Positions 62,020 to 64,000 of a stretch of 64,000 nucleotides of DNA are shown piece after piece. The stretch is taken from contig NC_135783.1 in assembly GCF_051106095.1 (NCBI RefSeq), positions 60,801,947-60,865,946 on the forward strand, given 5' to 3'. Both the position numbers and the translations under genes were made by a program. The notes below the pieces were generated by a model, which made no database searches, was not told where the DNA came from, and saw only the letters and a list, made by a program, of their open reading frames with translations. Each line of letters starts with the position of its first letter. Within the stretch, counting starts at the first letter, position 1. Source of the stretch: Pogona vitticeps. Taxonomy: Eukaryota > Chordata > Lepidosauria > Squamata > Agamidae.

Positions 62020-62261
62020 CCCTGTTTCCCTGAAAATAAGCCCTAGTATGATTTTTCAGGATGCTCGTAATATAAGCCCTACCCCCAAAATAAGCCCTAG
62101 TTGAAAACCTGCCCTCCACCATTCTGTAGCAACCAGAAGAAGATGACATGACTGTATTTGAATAAATGTAGATTGTTGTGCATCCCCTGAAAATATGTCC
62201 TAATGCGTTTTTTGGAGCAAAAATTAATATAAGACCCTGCCTTATTTTCAGGGAAACACGG
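62020..62261. mobile_element. Mariner-type MITE ('aaaataagac' family), copy 3, inverted
   Basis: Starts ccctgtttccctgaaaataa and ends cttattttcagggaaacacg plus g. It is bounded by TA at 62018-62019 and 62262-62263. The terminal repeats are clearest in this copy. Orientation is opposite to 14047 and 22298. Confidence 0.88.
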
Positions 62262-63069
62262 TACTTAGTTCCAGGTTAAAACTAGAACTGTATCTTTCCA
62301 TGGTTTCATTATTCCAGTACATCAAAACAACCCATTAATGTATCCAATGTTGTTTTGACAGTATGCTTCAGGAATTTGCACATGGTGACTTCCTTATTTC
62401 TTCCCTGCTTTCTCCAATCATATATAAAAATAGTTCAAATTTTGACATCTTCTTCTTTATCTGCCACTGAAATGTTTACATTATAATACTCTTCCTAGGT
62501 TGTCCAGGCCAGGCAAGGATCTAAGTTTGCAGGCTTAATCTATCTAGTGGTTCAGGCCCTCCATTTGCTCTTTGGATTTCTTTTGCTTGTACCAATGGAA
62601 ACTTCTTTGCTTTTCTTTGTGGAAAATCAAACAAGGTCAGTTTCAAACCAAATTTTAAGTTTATTTTAATAAGGAGTGTAACAGAACTCTCGTTTGCTAT
62701 GGTCTCTGTCTCCTAGGGCTGAAGCTGTGTGTGATGCTACCCACTCTGTTCCTGTTTCCTCCCAACAAGTACAATCATTTCAGGTTGTGTCCAGTGTCTC
62801 TTTTCATACTGTTCATTTCATATAGAGGACTGTCCTCTATAAAATTGGATACATGACTGTAGTGAAGGTTTTGTGAAAACGTAATCTTTCTTTATGGTAG
62901 AAGTCAGGTTAGTTAGACTTACGTTATATATGTTTATAACATTTCAGAATTTGCACTGCATATTTTACCTCAGTAACTCTAGCACAGCTTTGTCTAATAG
63001 ACCACTGTTATCACATATTGCAGGTGGGGAGGGAGAGTGAGGAGACATTCAAACAGGAATCTCCAGCTT
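62262..63069. other. Intergenic, nothing recognised
   Basis: No gene or element recognised. Confidence 0.3.
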
Positions 63070-63258
<189 letters not shown>

Positions 63259-63354
63259 ATCTTGTCTCAATGTTGTTAAAAATATTAACCACTTTTAAAT
63301 GAAGAAGTACTTCATTAGTATAGATCTTGGATGTTTAAATATCAAGACATTAAA

Positions 63355-63485
63355 ACAGCACAGTGTCTTGTGGCACCTTAAAGAGGCAACTTTCATGGAC
63401 TCTGGCCCAGAAATCTGAAAACCTGGGCTATGCTGTAATCTCTGAAAGCTTATGCCAGATAAACATTTCTGGTCTTTAAGGACTA
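63355..63485. mobile_element. Penelope-like remnant, two inverted arms
   Basis: 'gtcttgtggcaccttaaaga' on the + strand and 'tctggtctttaaggactaga' form outer arms. 'tctctgaaagcttatgccag' keeps the GAAAGCTTATGC end of a hammerhead repeat known from reptile Penelope-like elements. Heavily diverged. Confidence 0.5.
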
Positions 63486-64000
63486 GAGGACTCTATGTTG
63501 GTTGATATCAGGAAAAAAATGTATTTCTGTTACTGCTATTTTATTGGGCAAATGCCAAGGACCTTAGTGCAGGGAAAGATAAGCATCTCTCTGGACTAGC
63601 TCTTATCCTGAGAAGATAATTTTTCACAAGAGGTGAGAAACTCCTGAGGTACTGAAACTATGATAAAGAAAAACCCAAAGAGGTCACTTACGTAGTTAAT
63701 GGCGGTTGTTGTGACTCATCTAACCCAAGGGAGCAGGAGATGGGCAGGAGATGAGTGCTCCTAGCGAAGCTGCTGCAGACAGCTGCTTCTACACAAATAG
63801 CTCTTGACACGGTGACATGGAGGACGTGCAGTTTGGCCAGGCCAGGAGGAACTAAGGCTGTATGGCTATCAGCACTGAGATAGCCACTGGGCTCCAATTA
63901 CAGGCCTCAGGGAAGGAGTCTGAGAGGGCCATGCCTCTGTGTCCATGATGAAACAAAAGCAGTCACCTGCTTTTGTGTTGCAAATTGTGTCCCTAGATAA
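63486..64000. other. Intergenic, nothing recognised
   Basis: Ends at the window edge with no gene-like sequence recognised. Confidence 0.3.

Overview
The window looks like squamate reptile (lizard or snake) nuclear DNA. Reasons: it is AT-rich, repeat-dense sequence with BovB/RTE LINEs of several ages, Sauria-type tRNA SINEs that share the LINE 3' tail, CR1/L2-type LINE pieces, many hAT and mariner-type MITEs, Penelope-like remnants and long (AAT)n arrays. One vertebrate gene with ordinary GT-AG introns sits in the middle. The species cannot be told from this sequence.

The only host gene I can support is RHOU (Wrch-1), an atypical Rho-family GTPase on the + strand. It has three coding exons: 24092-24386, 27139-27197 and 30439-30894. 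Together they give a 269-residue protein with an N-terminal PxxP tail, a complete GTPase core and a CCFV end. The first exon lies in a CpG-rich island (about 23430-24800) with four CCAAT/ATTGG boxes, GC boxes, a CAG-rich tract and a short upstream ORF. The 3' UTR probably runs about 3.3 kb and carries a 421-bp mariner-type MITE.

Left flank (1-23430): no host gene recognised. It holds a Tc1 element split by a hAT insertion (1-1099), RTE/BovB fragments, an LTR fossil with a hAT inside it (6439-about 7270), a CR1 piece (about 8430-9560), a Sauria SINE, a palindromic Penelope-like insertion carrying a hammerhead-ribozyme motif (11636-11852), several MITEs and hAT elements, and one exact 51-bp tandem duplication.

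Right flank (about 34210-64000): again no host gene recognised. It holds BovB pieces including a reverse-transcriptase region (37225-37920), hAT elements with clean 8-bp target duplications (36353-36655, 42983-43538), a solo LTR nested in a Sauria SINE (45078-45554), a second solo LTR on the minus strand (49980-50375), a Gypsy reverse-transcriptase fossil (about 52865-53060), four long trinucleotide arrays and a few unique stretches that may be conserved non-coding elements.

I found no operon, CRISPR array, integrated phage or novel protein-coding system. The least ordinary content is the set of Penelope-type palindromes with hammerhead cores, the nested insertions that give a relative order of events, and the LINE/SINE tail sharing. 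All calls come from reading the sequence; no database search was run.
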